64,000 nucleotides of DNA, taken from NCBI GenBank assembly GCA_030704615.1, contig CM060732.1, positions 41,149,053 to 41,213,052 of the forward strand, given 5' to 3'. This document shows positions 1 through 11,549 of this stretch, piece by piece (the stretch's first letter is position 1; each line of letters starts with the position of its first letter). The DNA comes from Takakia lepidozioides (taxonomy: Eukaryota > Streptophyta > Takakiopsida > Takakiales > Takakiaceae). A program made the translations under genes and the position numbers. A model generated the notes under the pieces. The model was not told the DNA's origin, did not search any database, and saw only the letters and a program-made list of their open reading frames with translations.

Positions 1-447
1 AATCACTTGCACATCACTGTAATAGTGGTATAATTTAAAACTGTGGGAGTAGCCAAATGCACACAATGGCCCACATTACCACTCATATAGTGGTATAAGT
101 AATCACCTATATATTAGTGTATTAGTGGTATGGATTCCTCCAGTGGTATTCCTAATCACTTACACACCACTCTGTTAGTAATCATTCCAATCCATAGTTC
201 CCACTCATAGAGACACCATGGATGACTCAAACAACTTACATACCACTCTGTGGGTAATCATTCCAATGACCTGCTGAGAGACGTCATCCACTCACATAAC
301 CTCGCTATGAATGATATTGCATATTCTCAGTTTTTATAGAAATGACTATATGAGTCATTTTTATTTTGGGGTCATAGTGGTTTAGTGTCTTTTACCACTC
401 AAAATGAGTGGTTAACATAGTGGTTATTCCGCGTTTTTCTTCTAGTG
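1..447. mobile_element. Terminal part of a CACTA (En/Spm) DNA transposon
   Basis: The segment ends at 447 with the reverse complement of CACTAGAAGAAAAACGCGG, the typical CACTA-family terminus. The preceding 440 bases are dense in short AGTGGTAT, ACCACTC and AGTGGTTA motifs in both orientations, which is what subterminal transposase-binding repeats of this superfamily look like. Bases 448-450 (AAT) would be one copy of the expected 3-bp target duplication. The other terminus lies outside the window, so length and coding capacity are unknown, and no transposase frame is visible here. The boundary is seen in the sequence; the family assignment rests on the CACTA start and the subterminal motif density. 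Confidence 0.72.
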
Positions 448-1729
448 AATTCTGGAATTTGAGGGTGGATTCTTCAGGATTCCTGAGTGAACTGTGGAGG
501 CCGTAGTGTATTATGCGGTAGCTCCATCAAGCGGCAGAAATGGATTACACAGCGGAATACATGTGGTTCTGTAAGGAAGGCCTTCAATACCCTCTTTAGT
601 TTGATCCCAGTTTTTTCGCAGCACCCTTCAACAACCAGAGCATGGCACACAACAAAAGCAAGGTTAGAAGCTGCTCACCTCGCGACTAAGCATTGCACGA
701 TTATTACGTCTCTCTGTTCTTGGGCGTCACAGAGATCCATGTGTGCTTTAAAGAAAGAAACATTGCAATCTATTCAGACGAACTCCCCAACAGCAACAGG
801 GGCAATTAGGCGCAGCCCATTACAATTCCACCAAGAACTAAAAACGTTATGGAAGACAGAGCAGTAGCAGCTTAAAGAGGGCACTGCTGCTACTTTCCCT
901 CTCATCAAGCTGAAAGCAAAATATGTACTTGTGCTGAGGAAAGAGGGCACTAATCCAGATCAACTGAACTTTTGTGGTCACTGGATACTCCTACCTCTGC
1001 ACAGCGTTGAGGCACGAGCCATGCAGGGGGGAAATGTATCCCTATGCTCTTTGGGCTTCTTGTGGACATTGTCAAGTCCCTTCTTTTTTGCTCTCTTCTT
1101 CCCCCCTTCCTCCACTTTCTGTTCTGTGACAGTAGTGTTTGGTAAGTTCAAAATCTGACTTCCAAAGAATCGTAAATGGCATTTGTCGGAGAAGTTGAGG
1201 GCCTCTTTATCAGGAAGCCTAACAGCCAGGATATTCTCAATGGGGGATATCTAGCCATAATGTTAGGCCTGGAAGTGGGAATGTATATGCCCGGAAATGG
1301 AAGTAAGCATTTGGCTTTCCATATTATGAGGCATAAGGTCAGTAGATTCATTGCTGGAATAGGAAATTGCACCAGACTATACGTTAAGGATGTGTCCAGT
1401 CTGCTTGAAATTTATTTAAAGTCGAGTAAGCCTAATTAATTAAAGCTTTGGGAAAACTGTAATCTGGTGAGAAGCTACTCTTGAGATTCCCCACTTGAGA
1501 CTGTTCTCCTTGTTCATTCCAGATTCAACAAAGAATGAACTCATGTAGCCTCCATGACTATGGTATACTACAAACTCATTAGAATGGTATTTCCTCTTGA
1601 CAATTGTTGGACTTCATCATTAGTCCATAAAGTACTCCATGAAGCTCTGCGTGAAATCCAGGTTGAAGTAGGACCCAGGAATCCACCAATTCCTGGCAAG
1701 ATCCAGTTCCATCCCCTTTCTCCCAATCC
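448..1729. other. Unassigned DNA between CACTA end and phosphatase-like fragment
   Basis: Short open frames are present (487-867, 1176-1439 and others), but none has a domain I recognise and they overlap one another. Nothing further can be supported. Confidence 0.5.
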
Positions 1730-2377
1730 TCATTTCATTCCATTGAGGTCCACAAGAAACTCCAACCCATTCTTTCCTTCTCTATGGTTTAATAATTTTT
1801 TGAACCACACAGTATACACAATGTATTTTTTTCTCCTCCAGTGTAGGCTCTGGTACCTCCACTTTGACAGCCTCATTAGATGCCCACCCTCTATCAGAGA
1901 TGCGTCTGTCAACAAAAGTTGAGGATGGCCTTGAATGAGCTTGCCACCATCAGCACGTTTCCAACACAGATGACATGAATTGATAAGAACAAGGAGTTCC
2001 TTGCTGTCGTCAATCAGAGGATCTACAAATGCTCGAACATGAACTGAAGTGTTTGGGTCCACACTAGTGACAGCAAGTGTGGTAGGGTCTATATCAAAAA
2101 CATATGCATTGTCTCCCTCTAGGTAGTGGTCAAGGGCAAATGTCTCCAGACCAACCAAGTAGTGATACTTTGTATTCCATTTGGCTCGCCATGATTTGCT
2201 GCATCCACTATACTCACTAGCATCTTGTTCTTTGGCAAGTGTTCTCTGGAAAATTTCTTCGGAAATCCCTGCATAGGAGTAACAAACATTTTCATTGACA
2301 GGCACTTCCTTGATGAGACAAATAAGAAGAATAGCTCCAACCAATGTTAGGCACACCTGACCGTTTCTTTCAGACAT
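1730..2377 (-). pseudogene. Possible HAD-type plant acid phosphatase (class B/VSP-like) fragment
   Basis: A 215-codon frame starts with a hydrophobic segment (about residues 8-24, LTLVGAILLICLIKE) that could be a signal peptide. Near residue 62 it has CSKSWRAKW, and around residue 95 it has GDNAYVFDIDPTTL. The last motif resembles the WVFDxDET nucleophile loop of HAD-family plant acid phosphatases and vegetative storage proteins, including the two aspartates, but with Pro-Thr where Glu-Thr is usual. After that motif the similarity fades. The usual length for the family is about 250-270 residues, and the GDDHG-type third motif is not found. Most likely this is a decayed or partial copy, or a single exon of a gene whose other exons I cannot see. 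The assignment is tentative. Confidence 0.33.
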
Positions 2378-5300
2378 CCTGGCCTTGCACTCTATACATA
2401 TGTCAATGTTGAGGACATAGTAAACTCTGGACTCACGACTTCAAGGTAACCAAAGATCAAAAGGTAGCTCACATCCAAGGTAAAGAAGAGCATATGAGAT
2501 GAAAGGAAAGGAACAGTCAAGGAAAACAAACAACAACAAGAAGGAAGGCAACCAGAAAGAATGATGTCCCATCACTTGGAAGGTCCACCCAAGAGACTGA
2601 GACCATCAACTATATCATGTATCACAGGACCAGTTCTTATAACTCCCCCCTGACTTCATCAGTTACTGACAGAGGTTCTAGGGCAGGTCCGATTGTCAAT
2701 TAGAAGTTCCATGCTCAATTAATTAACTAAAAAACCGCACAGAAAAAGAGGAGGAAGGAACTACTCTAGCAGTGGAACCTCCCACCCTAAGACAACTGAA
2801 AGAGGGGGAAGGTTTTGGTTTCCAAACCTTACTCGCTGTGAGGACCTGCTTAGATTTGGAGCCTTTTCTTCACAGCATAGCTGTGCAACGATGACGATGG
2901 GGTCTTTGTCATTCGAGACTTTCCTTCTAAGTTGTAACCTCGCTCAACTTGAAATCCATATGGCTGTCTGGTGCACAAGTTTAGATTTTAGTTACAGCCG
3001 AACGCGCTTCAGCGCTCTCCAAAACACCTAGCACTTTATCCAGCAAGCTTACATTGCACACCATGACCATGACATTGCTTGAATCCGGCGTGTGCCTCTT
3101 AGGGCGCTCCAAGGACCAGCCAGGGTCTGTATATCAATGTCAGGCCACATACTGATTTGCGGAATGGTCGAAGTTGTCGGAGAATTGTAGGCCCAGCTTA
3201 CAAATAGTTCAATTAGTGAGGAGGAAGAGCCATTGCCCGTTACAGATCCTGGAGAGCCTGACGAGGACGAGGTGGGTTCAGAGACGGGGGACAAAAGTAG
3301 TCTAGCGGGTGAGAGAGGTTCACAGAATGTTGGAGAGAGTGGAAATGGGAGAGGCAGGGATGAGACTTTGATGTATCACGGCCATCATCTTTGGAAGAGC
3401 AAAGGTCTTGGTTGCACTGACAGAGGGAGCATGGCGAACCATCATCGACAGTTCCATAGCAGGCCGGGAACTGTAGATACTGTGGGCACCAGAAGGAAAG
3501 CCTGGAGGCTGCGAAAGCAGCCTGGAGAGCTGGAAACAGAAGGGTTTGCATAAGAAAAAGATGCTCATTAATCGGATGGGAGGGAGACCCAGGTTGGATT
3601 GGAAAGGTGGGGTGAAGCGCCAGATTCCCAACAAACAGATGGAAGGGAGCCTAGCAGCACAACAAAACATCAGGCAAGTGGAATGAAAGATAGCAGTGAG
3701 ATGTTTTGGGTCTCTCCAAGACGTCCTGTGTCACAAGAAGAGAAACTAAATGTCAGAAATACTAGTGAAACTGTGGTTGTTCGACCGTCATTTTTGCACG
3801 GAAACGTTGTTGTTGTAAGTATTCTCCCCTTCTGTTTGGGAGAGCATGCAGTGCACTCACTTGCTGTGGTGCCTCATGTTATATAACTTTATACAGCCAA
3901 GTTCTTGAACTGCCCCTTCTTTATTTCAATTTGGTTGAACTCAGCCAACATGATCACCCAGACTCTGGTAGGGTGGTTTCGGACCCACAGTTGCAAGACT
4001 TAGGGTGTTAAGAGTATTTGTCCACTTAAAGTTGCAACCTGCCATTTCATGGTGGTTATGTCAGCATAGTGCCATAGACCTTAACTTGCTACCTGACAGT
4101 GTGTTTTCTTTTGTACCAATTTAAAACGTATCACTTGCCTTACCCACTTGGATTCGTGTTCCTCACTGCAACCTATTGGGTGCATTGAATTGAGCTGAAT
4201 GGAGGAGTCTTCCTTTCCTCTGTATACATTGAATTGAGCTGAATGGAGGAGTCTTCCTTTCCTCTGTATGTTGCAGGTCATATGTTTCACATATATTATG
4301 ATCTATCAGGAATCAACCTGAAGGGCATAAGAAACTCACATCCATAGGGTACCCAGTTTAGACCAGCAGATGATTGTATGCAATGTCTGTTAGGAATTCC
4401 TGCATGTTAATGAGGCTATTAAGATCTTTTCTATTTTTGAAAAGGGGAACGAACCCCTGAATTGCATTACAACAGAGGAAGAAACAAGAAACAACCTCCA
4501 GGAGCCAAGGCAAGTACAAGCGACGACGCATCTGCCCGATGGTCACAACTGGACCACAAAAACGACCTGACTACGCGCTAAGAGCTGCAAAGAACTAACG
4601 CTATCAAGCCCCAGCAATCGAAGATTAAACAGTCTAAAGCAAATCCAGCACAAGCGCCCGAGCAGTTAGACAACAGGGAAACCATCCGAAGAATCATGGC
4701 AGAATCCAGGAGCAGCCAAAGCACTGCCCCTGGAAGAAAACAAGCACTGTAAGTAGAACAGAAACCGAACAGCCACTAGAGAAAACACCTGACAGAATCA
4801 GAGGCGAAAACCAGAGGACCAGCGGAGCCAAACGCAAGGACTGAATGCTCATGCATACAGATAACTGATCTGATACCCAAATATCCAAACCAAGATTGGC
4901 CATGATCACAAATAAATGTTAAAATCGTTTAAAAGTCCGAGTGAGCTGATGAAAAAGAAGGAGCCTGGTGTAATGATAGTCACAACGGTAGGACCCGCTT
5001 GTAACTAGCCAAGGAAAAATGAGGATTGCACTGGAAGTAGCCTTGCCCGGTGACCTCCACACCATTTTGGGATCCGATAAGTAGTAACCCCTGGCAGCAG
5101 CTGCAGCATTGCTGCAGTCACCATCATGGTCATTTTGATAACAGATCCCATGGTAGCACTGCATTCCACCACCCTCAATAGTCATTCAATCCAGTTGAAA
5201 CCAGACCCACTGGTTACCACCATGCAGCTCATCTCATTGTCATCCGAAGCCTCTTCAAAGCAAGTTCAGAAACTCCAATACCGCAACCAACCTCATCGAA

Positions 5301-5870
5301 CAAATATAAAACAAAATCACCTCATGATGCAATAAAGGAGCAAATTAAAGATGGAGGAGATTGTCGAAAACATCAGACCTGCAAACTTTGGAGATAGTCG
5401 ACCCTAAAAGAGAGATAAAATAGGGAGATAATTGGGACGTCCATAGCTCGTCCGGATAGAGAAGAAGAAAGAAGCTAGATGGCATTTGAGCAGCAACCTC
5501 GCCGCCTAATCAAGAGCTCGCTTATATTCAACAAACCTGGATCGATCCTAAGCTGTCCAACAGAAGCAAGAAGCTCTGAAAACCCCGCTGCTGCAGCAGG
5601 AGGAAGTTCAAGTATGGGCAGGATGGGAGAAGCAGGCCTATAGGTGGAGAGATCAGTGACTACTAACTAGTCCTTCTCTGGGGAGCAGTGATCGCCCAGA
5701 CTTGTAGACTAGTGTGTGCCGGGAAATATCTACCCAGGGTTAGATGAGAGTAAAATATCTATTCAAAAGTACATTCTGTTCAAACTACCGGAGGAAAATG
5801 AGGTGGGTCGGTTGTGCTCTAAAAGGATAGTGCTACATACTCGTTAAGTAACAGAATATGCTACTTTATA
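2378..5870. other. Intergenic DNA without recognisable genes
   Basis: Several overlapping frames of 60-116 codons occur on both strands around 3049-3890 and 4919-5335, but they shadow one another and contain no motif I recognise. The only clear structure is the 44-bp tandem duplication listed separately. Confidence 0.5.
4183..4270. repeat. 44-bp tandem duplication (2 copies)
   Basis: The unit beginning CATTGAATTGAGCTGAATGG occurs at 4183-4226 and again at 4227-4270 with almost no differences, immediately head to tail. It is not part of a recognised gene. Confidence 0.85.
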
Positions 5871-5874
5871 TCTG

Positions 5875-6050
5875 CACCAGTCGGTAGCTGAGTTGGATAG
5901 TGCACTGAGTGCCACCCACCCGGGTGACTTGGGCTCAAATCCTCAGATCTTATCTTGTCGGCTGTGGTATAAACCAGTGTTGGGAGGTTCTTTGATTCAG
6001 CTGCAAACCCCCGGAGATTATCAAGAAGATTATGTGGATATATAACCGCA
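5875..6050 (+). mobile_element. tRNA-derived SINE body
   Basis: An A-box-like TAGCTGAGTTGG lies at 5885-5896 and a B-box-like GGGCTCAAATCC at 5931-5942, in the order and at roughly the spacing of an RNA polymerase III internal promoter. The stretch does not fold into a complete tRNA and continues into unrelated sequence, as in tRNA-derived SINEs. The ends are approximate and no target duplication was identified. Confidence 0.55.
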
Positions 6051-6440
6051 GTTCTATAGGTGTCATGTTTAGTACTCTACCTTTTGATCTTAGTAAGGCC
6101 CGTTTTACACTAGGAGTTGAGGCCAAGGGAATGGAACGATCCTATTGGTCAAGAGCTTAAGGCCGGCCCCAAGAGCTTTCCACTAGGCCAAAATGAAATA
6201 ATATATTTTATTCTACATAGATATGGCCCCGACATGGCCCCAAGGGCAAAAAAAACAACCCTCGAGGTTTGGGGGGCCACCAAGGCTCCTTGGGGCCAAC
6301 ACTCACCCAAATAAAATACAATTGTTTTGGTTGCATCTCAACCATACGATCAAATGAAGTCATGCTCTCTTCCATCTTTTCCTGTCTCTCGTCCCCCACG
6401 CTTCCTCCCTTCCTTCGCCTTCTCGTTTGTCGCGGGTAGA

Positions 6441-7591
6441 ATGGATAGCTCACAGTATGCCGTATGGAGTACTGAGGGGATTCCAGACATGCAAGAGAGG
6501 ATCTTGTCTACTGCGGGATCTCTCACATTTCAGCCATTTTGCCCTGTTGTTGCACAAAGATCAAATCTGCCCCCTTTGAATCCAAGCATTGATGATGACG
6601 CTGGTCTGATTAGTGACCCTGGAGTTGGCGAGAAATTGAAATGCAAGAAGAAGACAGCTTGCCCTAAGCCTATAGGTGTAGACACCCAAGATGAGGATGT
6701 GTAGATTATTCCAGAAGTGCAATGTCGAAGAGACAATCTGCACGCAAGAAAGCTGCACCCAAGACAACCAAATCCAAGAAGGCTTTGAAGAAAGAGGACA
6801 CCCAGGAAGATGCAGATTCTACCGGTTCAAAAGTCTGGAAAGATTAAGATACGGAGGCACTGATTGCACTTCGAGGTGAAATGGAACCCGAGTTTGTGAA
6901 GAATGCCAAGAAACAAGGTATTTGTTGTTTTCGCTTCTCGGCTGCCTTGTTTGACATGCTTGCTTATATATTCAGTTGAAGTTATGACAGCCTTGTGGGG
7001 AAGAGATGCAAGCTAACCACCGAGGAGACTCTGTTCCATTCATATCTATTTTTGTGCCTATCAATGCTAGTTTAGAAGCTTTCTATTCTCTAACTTCCAA
7101 GCTTTCTATTGCTTCAGGAGTTGATGTATGGCTGAAGCTACATGCCAGAATGGTTGTAGCAGTTCCAGGGTTTACAAAAACAGTCAAAGCATGTAAGAAA
7201 AAATTCAACGCCTTGTTTAAACAGTACAAAATTGACAAAATGACAAACGGAATATCTGGAGAAGGTAGGCATGAATGCAAGTTCTATGACTCCATTGATC
7301 AGTGGTGGCATCAAGCCGGAACAATCATGAAGCATGTCACAACATCTGCAAATGAATCATCTGACCAGTCATCTACACCTGAAGAAAATACTAAATTCTT
7401 GGACAGCGAACTTACATCGGAGACTACCTTACAGTCTGCTCACAAGAGTGAAAAAAATACATTCCACGACTATTGGTATGCTCTCAAAGATGGTAGAGCA
7501 CAGTAGTAGTATGATGAAGAATTTTGAGAAAACAAATGCTTTATTAGAAAGAGTTGATCGTCAAATGGACAGACTCATAGACAAACTGTAG
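6441..7591 (+). pseudogene. Harbinger accessory trihelix/Myb-like DNA-binding protein, broken
   Basis: The first part runs from ATG 6441 (MDSSQYAVWSTEGIP) to a stop near 6704. A coding-like stretch then continues in another frame from about 6724 (a lysine-rich segment), with a premature TAA after KVWKD. It reaches DTEALIALRGEMEPEFV, which looks like the first helix of a trihelix/MADF-type domain. A GT at about 6918 and the acceptor ...CTTCAG near 7120 would join it to GVDVWLKLHARM and KKKFNALFKQYK, the remaining helices. The late FHECKFYD-like segment (here HECKFYDSIDQWW) also fits this family. In PIF/Harbinger elements this protein helps deliver the transposase to DNA. The premature stop and frame changes argue that it is inactive. 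The exon structure is inferred. Confidence 0.62.
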
Positions 7592-7603
7592 AGATAGGCT
7601 TGA

Positions 7604-8581
7604 TCAGTCACTATCATCAGAATAGCTTGTGGCAGGAAACACGGCATTGCCTTCTTTCCGCAATTTTACTTCATAAAATATTTTTGCAAATAATTCATGA
7701 GCTTGAATTGCTTCGTGCAGTAATTTTTTGATCCTAGTCTCTTTGTCTCTCCTGGTTTCTGGCCTCTCTTCATTGTTTTCATCACTTGTGTCCACTTCTC
7801 CTTCATCAATTCATGTCTCAATTTTAGATGCAATATTAAGGTGTTGTAATGCTCTCATTTCTTTTATTGCTTGTTCAACAACTTGAAATACATCCGTGTG
7901 GCGCAAATCTCCAAGTACATGGTTAGCTTCCCTTTGCATCATTTCCTCTTTTGCCCATTCCATATCAAACGTATCTCCGTGTATAATTCATAGGTTGTGT
8001 AGACACAATGTGGCAATGACCAAATCCGGCAAATTCCTTAGTGGCATATCGACTCTTTTCAGTAGAACTCTGCAACGTCCTTTAAGCACCCCAAATGCCC
8101 TTTCCACTGACATTCTTGTGCTTGATTGTATGAAATTCCAGTGAGCTTTTGCTCTTGACAACCCCTCTTTCTCACCTTTGAATGGTAAGTAAAACCAGGG
8201 CCTCATTGGATATGCGGCATCACCGATCAATTTGTAAGGTAGAAATGCACCCTTCATCACTCTTTTGCCAATTTCACTTTGTTGAAATAATGCCCAGTCA
8301 TGGCTACGTCCAGCCCACCCGAAGTCGAAATCCCAGAATATACATTTGGAGTCCACTATCCCTTGCAGTAGAGCTGAATAGAATCCTTTGCGGCAGTAGT
8401 AGGCGGTTGGATCAACTTTAGGAGCAATAATTGGTATATAGCTATCATCCACGGCTCCAATTATATATGGGATCCCCTGCAATGCTTCAAACTCGGCTGT
8501 CATTCTCTTTATGCTTTAACCAGTAGGTTTCTCAAAGACTATGTGCTTCAAATGTTTTTTGAAGACCCCTAAGAAATACAT
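7604..8581 (-). pseudogene. PIF/Harbinger DDE transposase (HARBI1-like), N-truncated with three in-frame stops
   Basis: On the minus strand the frame shows the DDE nuclease motifs in order. GAVDDSYIPI is the first aspartate block, LIGDAAYPMRPWF the second aspartate block, and MSVERAFGVLKGR holds the final glutamate. It is followed by LVIATLCLHNL, the conserved segment near the domain end. The frame is continuous from about 8581 to 7604 except for a TAA upstream of SIKRMTAEFEAL, a TGA directly after CLHNL (before IIHGDTFDMEW) and a TGA near 7815. The N-terminal helix-turn-helix half found in full-length transposases (about 400 residues) is missing. The catalytic block is readable but the gene is dead. 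It lies convergent to the trihelix ORF within the same TIRs. Confidence 0.88.
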
Positions 8582-8687
8582 ATTTTAATGCTTACTTGAG
8601 GCCACCCTAAGGTCAATTAGTACTAAAAAATGGGCTCCCTTGGCCCCAAGATTTGTTAGCCTCGATCCTAGTGTAAAGTGGCCCTAA

Positions 8688-10035
8688 GCACAATGGCTAA
8701 GTTTCTTAGCAAGTCGTGAAATTGGAATGCCACCATGAGCGCTGGGGTAAAAATGAAGCTACGGTGGCTCAAAAAAGTCCATAGGTGGCCTACACATGCA
8801 AGAAGTTCCAAGGGTTTTCACAATTTTGATTTAATGATTACGGAAAAAATATAGTTACTATATTCATCCATGCTGAAAGATATAACAGACACTATTGCAT
8901 TATTTCTATTTTTCCTAGTAACAAACATTAATACTATTTTCTTATATATATATATATTAATTTTCATTATATTGCATAACACTTGGTATGCAGGCTACAC
9001 TTCATCTACATGAAATGTACTTATAGTGAAGCAAGTCCATTGTCTTACTTTGTTTCCATGCATTCATGTACTTTGGCAAAAATCAGTTTTTTGAGGCTCA
9101 CAATCAATATATGAATCAAGACGTTTGTTTTGTTTTGTTTTGTTTTGTTTTGTAGCGTCGTTGAGGTCTCCCAAACCGCGGGCCCTAGCGCGGGTGCTTA
9201 GTGCCGTTGGAAAGCCCTCGAGGAAGAGGGGTGCACCAGCTTGGTCTCATGATTTTTGGACAAGCGGTGAGGGAGATGTGGAATTCCAAGTACTTTTGGT
9301 CGCTGGAAATTCACAAAAAATAGCAAAAATGACAAAGTGGGCATTCCTTGACAAAGGTCGGAGCCCTCGACGGGAGAGATATCAAGGGAAAGGTCTCCGA
9401 TTCAAATTTGGTCGTAGGCTTTGTGGAAAAAAAACTTACTTAGATAACATTGGACACTTGGACCAACAGCAAAGGTTACCCTAGAGATTGCATTTGGGCA
9501 GCTTTGACATAGGAGAAGCACTTTGATACATAAGGGATTGCACTTCGACTTAGATGACACTCGACACTTGGGCCAACGGCATACGCTATCCTAGAGGAGG
9601 AAATTCGGGAAAAATAGCAAAGTGGGCTTTCCTGGAGCAATGATTGGCCCTTCATGTAGGAGATTTGGGAATTTCAAGTCTTTTTGGTCGCTGGAAATTC
9701 ACGAAAAATAGCAAAGTGCATATATCAATATATGAAGCCTCGATAGGGGAGATTGCAAAAATAGCAAAGTAGGCTTTCGGATTGCACTTGGACTTAGGTG
9801 ACATTGGATACTAGAGGTCGCACTTTGGACTCTACATAGGAGACGCACATGGAGACATAGGAGATAGCACTTGGGCTTAGATTTTCAATTTTTCACACAT
9901 GGGCCAATGACACAAGCTACCCAGATCTCCCAAACAGTGGGGTCTCTGGATACATAGGGGATTGCACTTGGACATAGATGACACTGGACACTTGGGCCAA
10001 CGGCACAGGCTACCCTAGTAATATATAAAAATAAG
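8688..10035. repeat. Degenerate tandem-like repeat region with (TTTTG)n tract
   Basis: A (TTTTG)n microsatellite lies at about 9126-9154. From about 9270 to 10020, variants of GGTCGCTGGAAATTCAC followed by AAAAATAGCAAA, and of GACACTGGACACTTGGGCC with ACGGCACAGGCTACCCTAG, recur several times at irregular spacing. A frame at 9125-9484 runs through this and is not credible as a gene. The source could be a decayed satellite or a transposon interior. Confidence 0.6.
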
Positions 10036-10215
10036 AAATTTCACTTGTAGCCCAGTGGTAATGGACACATATCACCTTGGAAGTGGTTGTGGGTTCAATC
10101 CACCGATTGGTGTCACAAAGGTGTCCACCTTCTTGCTGGAAGGCAATAACCCTTCGGGGTCAAGAGACACCATAAATTACGCTTCCTTCGGGAGGCGTCA
10201 TATTATTTTTTTTTT
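10036..10215 (+). mobile_element. tRNA-derived SINE with clear A and B boxes
   Basis: TAGCCCAGTGGT at 10048-10059 matches a tRNA A box, and GGGTTCAATCC at 10091-10101 is a near-perfect B box. The intervening length is right for a polymerase III promoter. A tRNA-unrelated body follows, and a T-rich run begins at about 10206. This copy is unrelated in its body to the SINE near 5.9 kb. The ends are approximate. Confidence 0.68.
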
Positions 10216-10601
10216 CACTTTTTTGAAAGTTTTCTATAGGACTTTAGTCTCTTTAAGAGTAGAGCAATATGAATATGAGTCCCCACTATCATATTTGTTT
10301 TTCTATAGTCAGTGCAAAAAGTCCATAACACTTGTTTTGATAGACTGTGACACTGTCATATGCAATTTTCTAAAGTCCAATACTTCGACAAATCAACTTC
10401 ATTTCTTTGTGAAAATTTAAAGATTAGAGCTTATAGTAATTGAAGGCATAAGAGTGAGTTACATTTCATCATTGTAATAAAAATTTGTCTCTAAGAAGAA
10501 AAATGAAATTCAATTTACTTTGTGTTGTGTGAAGAATGGAATGATGAAATGAGAATATAATTTTGAAGGTAATGGTTGAAGAATTATAATTATGTGAGAT
10601 A

Positions 10602-11535
10602 GTGAGAATGTGCACAAATGGAGTGGATAAAGATTCTGAGCGAGAATTAATTCCTGGTTTACCCAGAGAAATATCGATTCGGATATTTAAGAGTTTATCT
10701 TGCAATGAGGCAGAGTTAGTTCGAATAGAATGTGTGAGTAAAGTTTGGAGAAAGGATTATCAATTTTATATAAACATCGTCAATTAGGACGTAAATGGAT
10801 CAATATGTGGTGCTATCCGATAGATGGTTACCCAGAGTTCATAAAGAAGCAGATTAAGGACATGAAAATAGAAAGTCTTCGATTGGATTAACTGGAGGAA
10901 TATAACAATGAAGTAAAATCATTTGCATGGCAGAGAGCAATGATGAGGGAGTAAAATAAGTATCAGAGTTGATCACCGGATTACCGAATCATTTATCGAT
11001 AATAATCTTTCAGAAGCTTTGTTGTAGCGATAAAGAAGTATTCTTATTACAATTAGTCAATAGAGGATGGTACAAAGAGTTATCAATTCTATACACGAAT
11101 TGTTACTGGAAGCACAGTTGGTTGCAGAAGTGGTACCGACTTTTGAAGACTATCCTGAACTTATGAGAGAATGGAGTAATACCTTTGGTGAGGGAAGGTT
11201 CCTGGAGCAACTGAAGAAACATGATTGGTGGTGAAGAGCAATCGATAGTGATGTGTGGAGAAGAACGAATAGTAGATCCTATAGAATTAATTACTAGATT
11301 ACCTAATAGTCTGTCGATAAATATATTTAAAAGACTGCGATGTAGTGACAGAGAGATAATCAATTTATGGCTTGTGAGTAAATGATGGTGTCGAGATTTA
11401 GTGACCTTGTATCAAGCAGATTACTGGAGGAGAGAATTAGATGAGCAATGGTATTTGATCTCAGCCAATATGATAGAGTTGATAGAGAATGGGAATATCA
11501 TTGAAACTGGAAAAGTCTTAGTTGCTATAAATTGA
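10602..11535 (+). pseudogene. Decayed gene with three consecutive F-box-like modules
   Basis: Three related segments follow each other. Module 1 (from 10647) reads LIPGLPREISIRIFKSL with VSKVWRKDYQF. Module 2 (from 10969) reads ITGLPNHLSIIIFQKL with VNRGWYKELSILY. Module 3 (from 11278) reads ITRLPNSLSINIFKRL with LVSK, a stop, and WCRDLVTLYQADYW. Each has the Leu-Pro, Ile-Phe-x-x-Leu and Val-x-x-x-Trp spacing of an F-box followed by a short YW-rich tail. F-box proteins normally carry one such domain and recruit substrates to SCF ubiquitin ligases. Frameshifts follow modules 1 and 2 (the coding text continues in another frame as YPEFIKKQIKDM and YPELMREWSNTF), and stops interrupt modules 1 and 3. 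Whether this was one protein or three tandem genes cannot be told. Confidence 0.55.
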
Positions 11536-11549
11536 GACAAGTAATGGTA

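Larger units (their letters stand above)
6097..8684. mobile_element. PIF/Harbinger transposon with both TIRs and TAA target duplication
   Basis: The left terminus at 6097 reads GGCCCGTTTTACACTAGGA. The right terminus, read inward from 8684, is GGGCCACTTTACACTAGGA, so 16 of 19 positions match. Both sides are flanked by TAA (6094-6096 and 8685-8687), the three-base TWA target duplication that defines this superfamily. Inside are two convergent decayed genes: a trihelix/Myb-like DNA-binding ORF on the plus strand and a DDE transposase on the minus strand, the usual two-gene content of plant PIF/Harbinger elements. The element is 2588 bp. In-frame stops in both genes suggest it cannot mobilise itself. 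Confidence 0.93.

Noticed and set aside
9125-9484. 119-codon plus-strand frame
   Set aside because: Starts in a (TTTTG)n microsatellite and runs through degenerate repeats; no motif.
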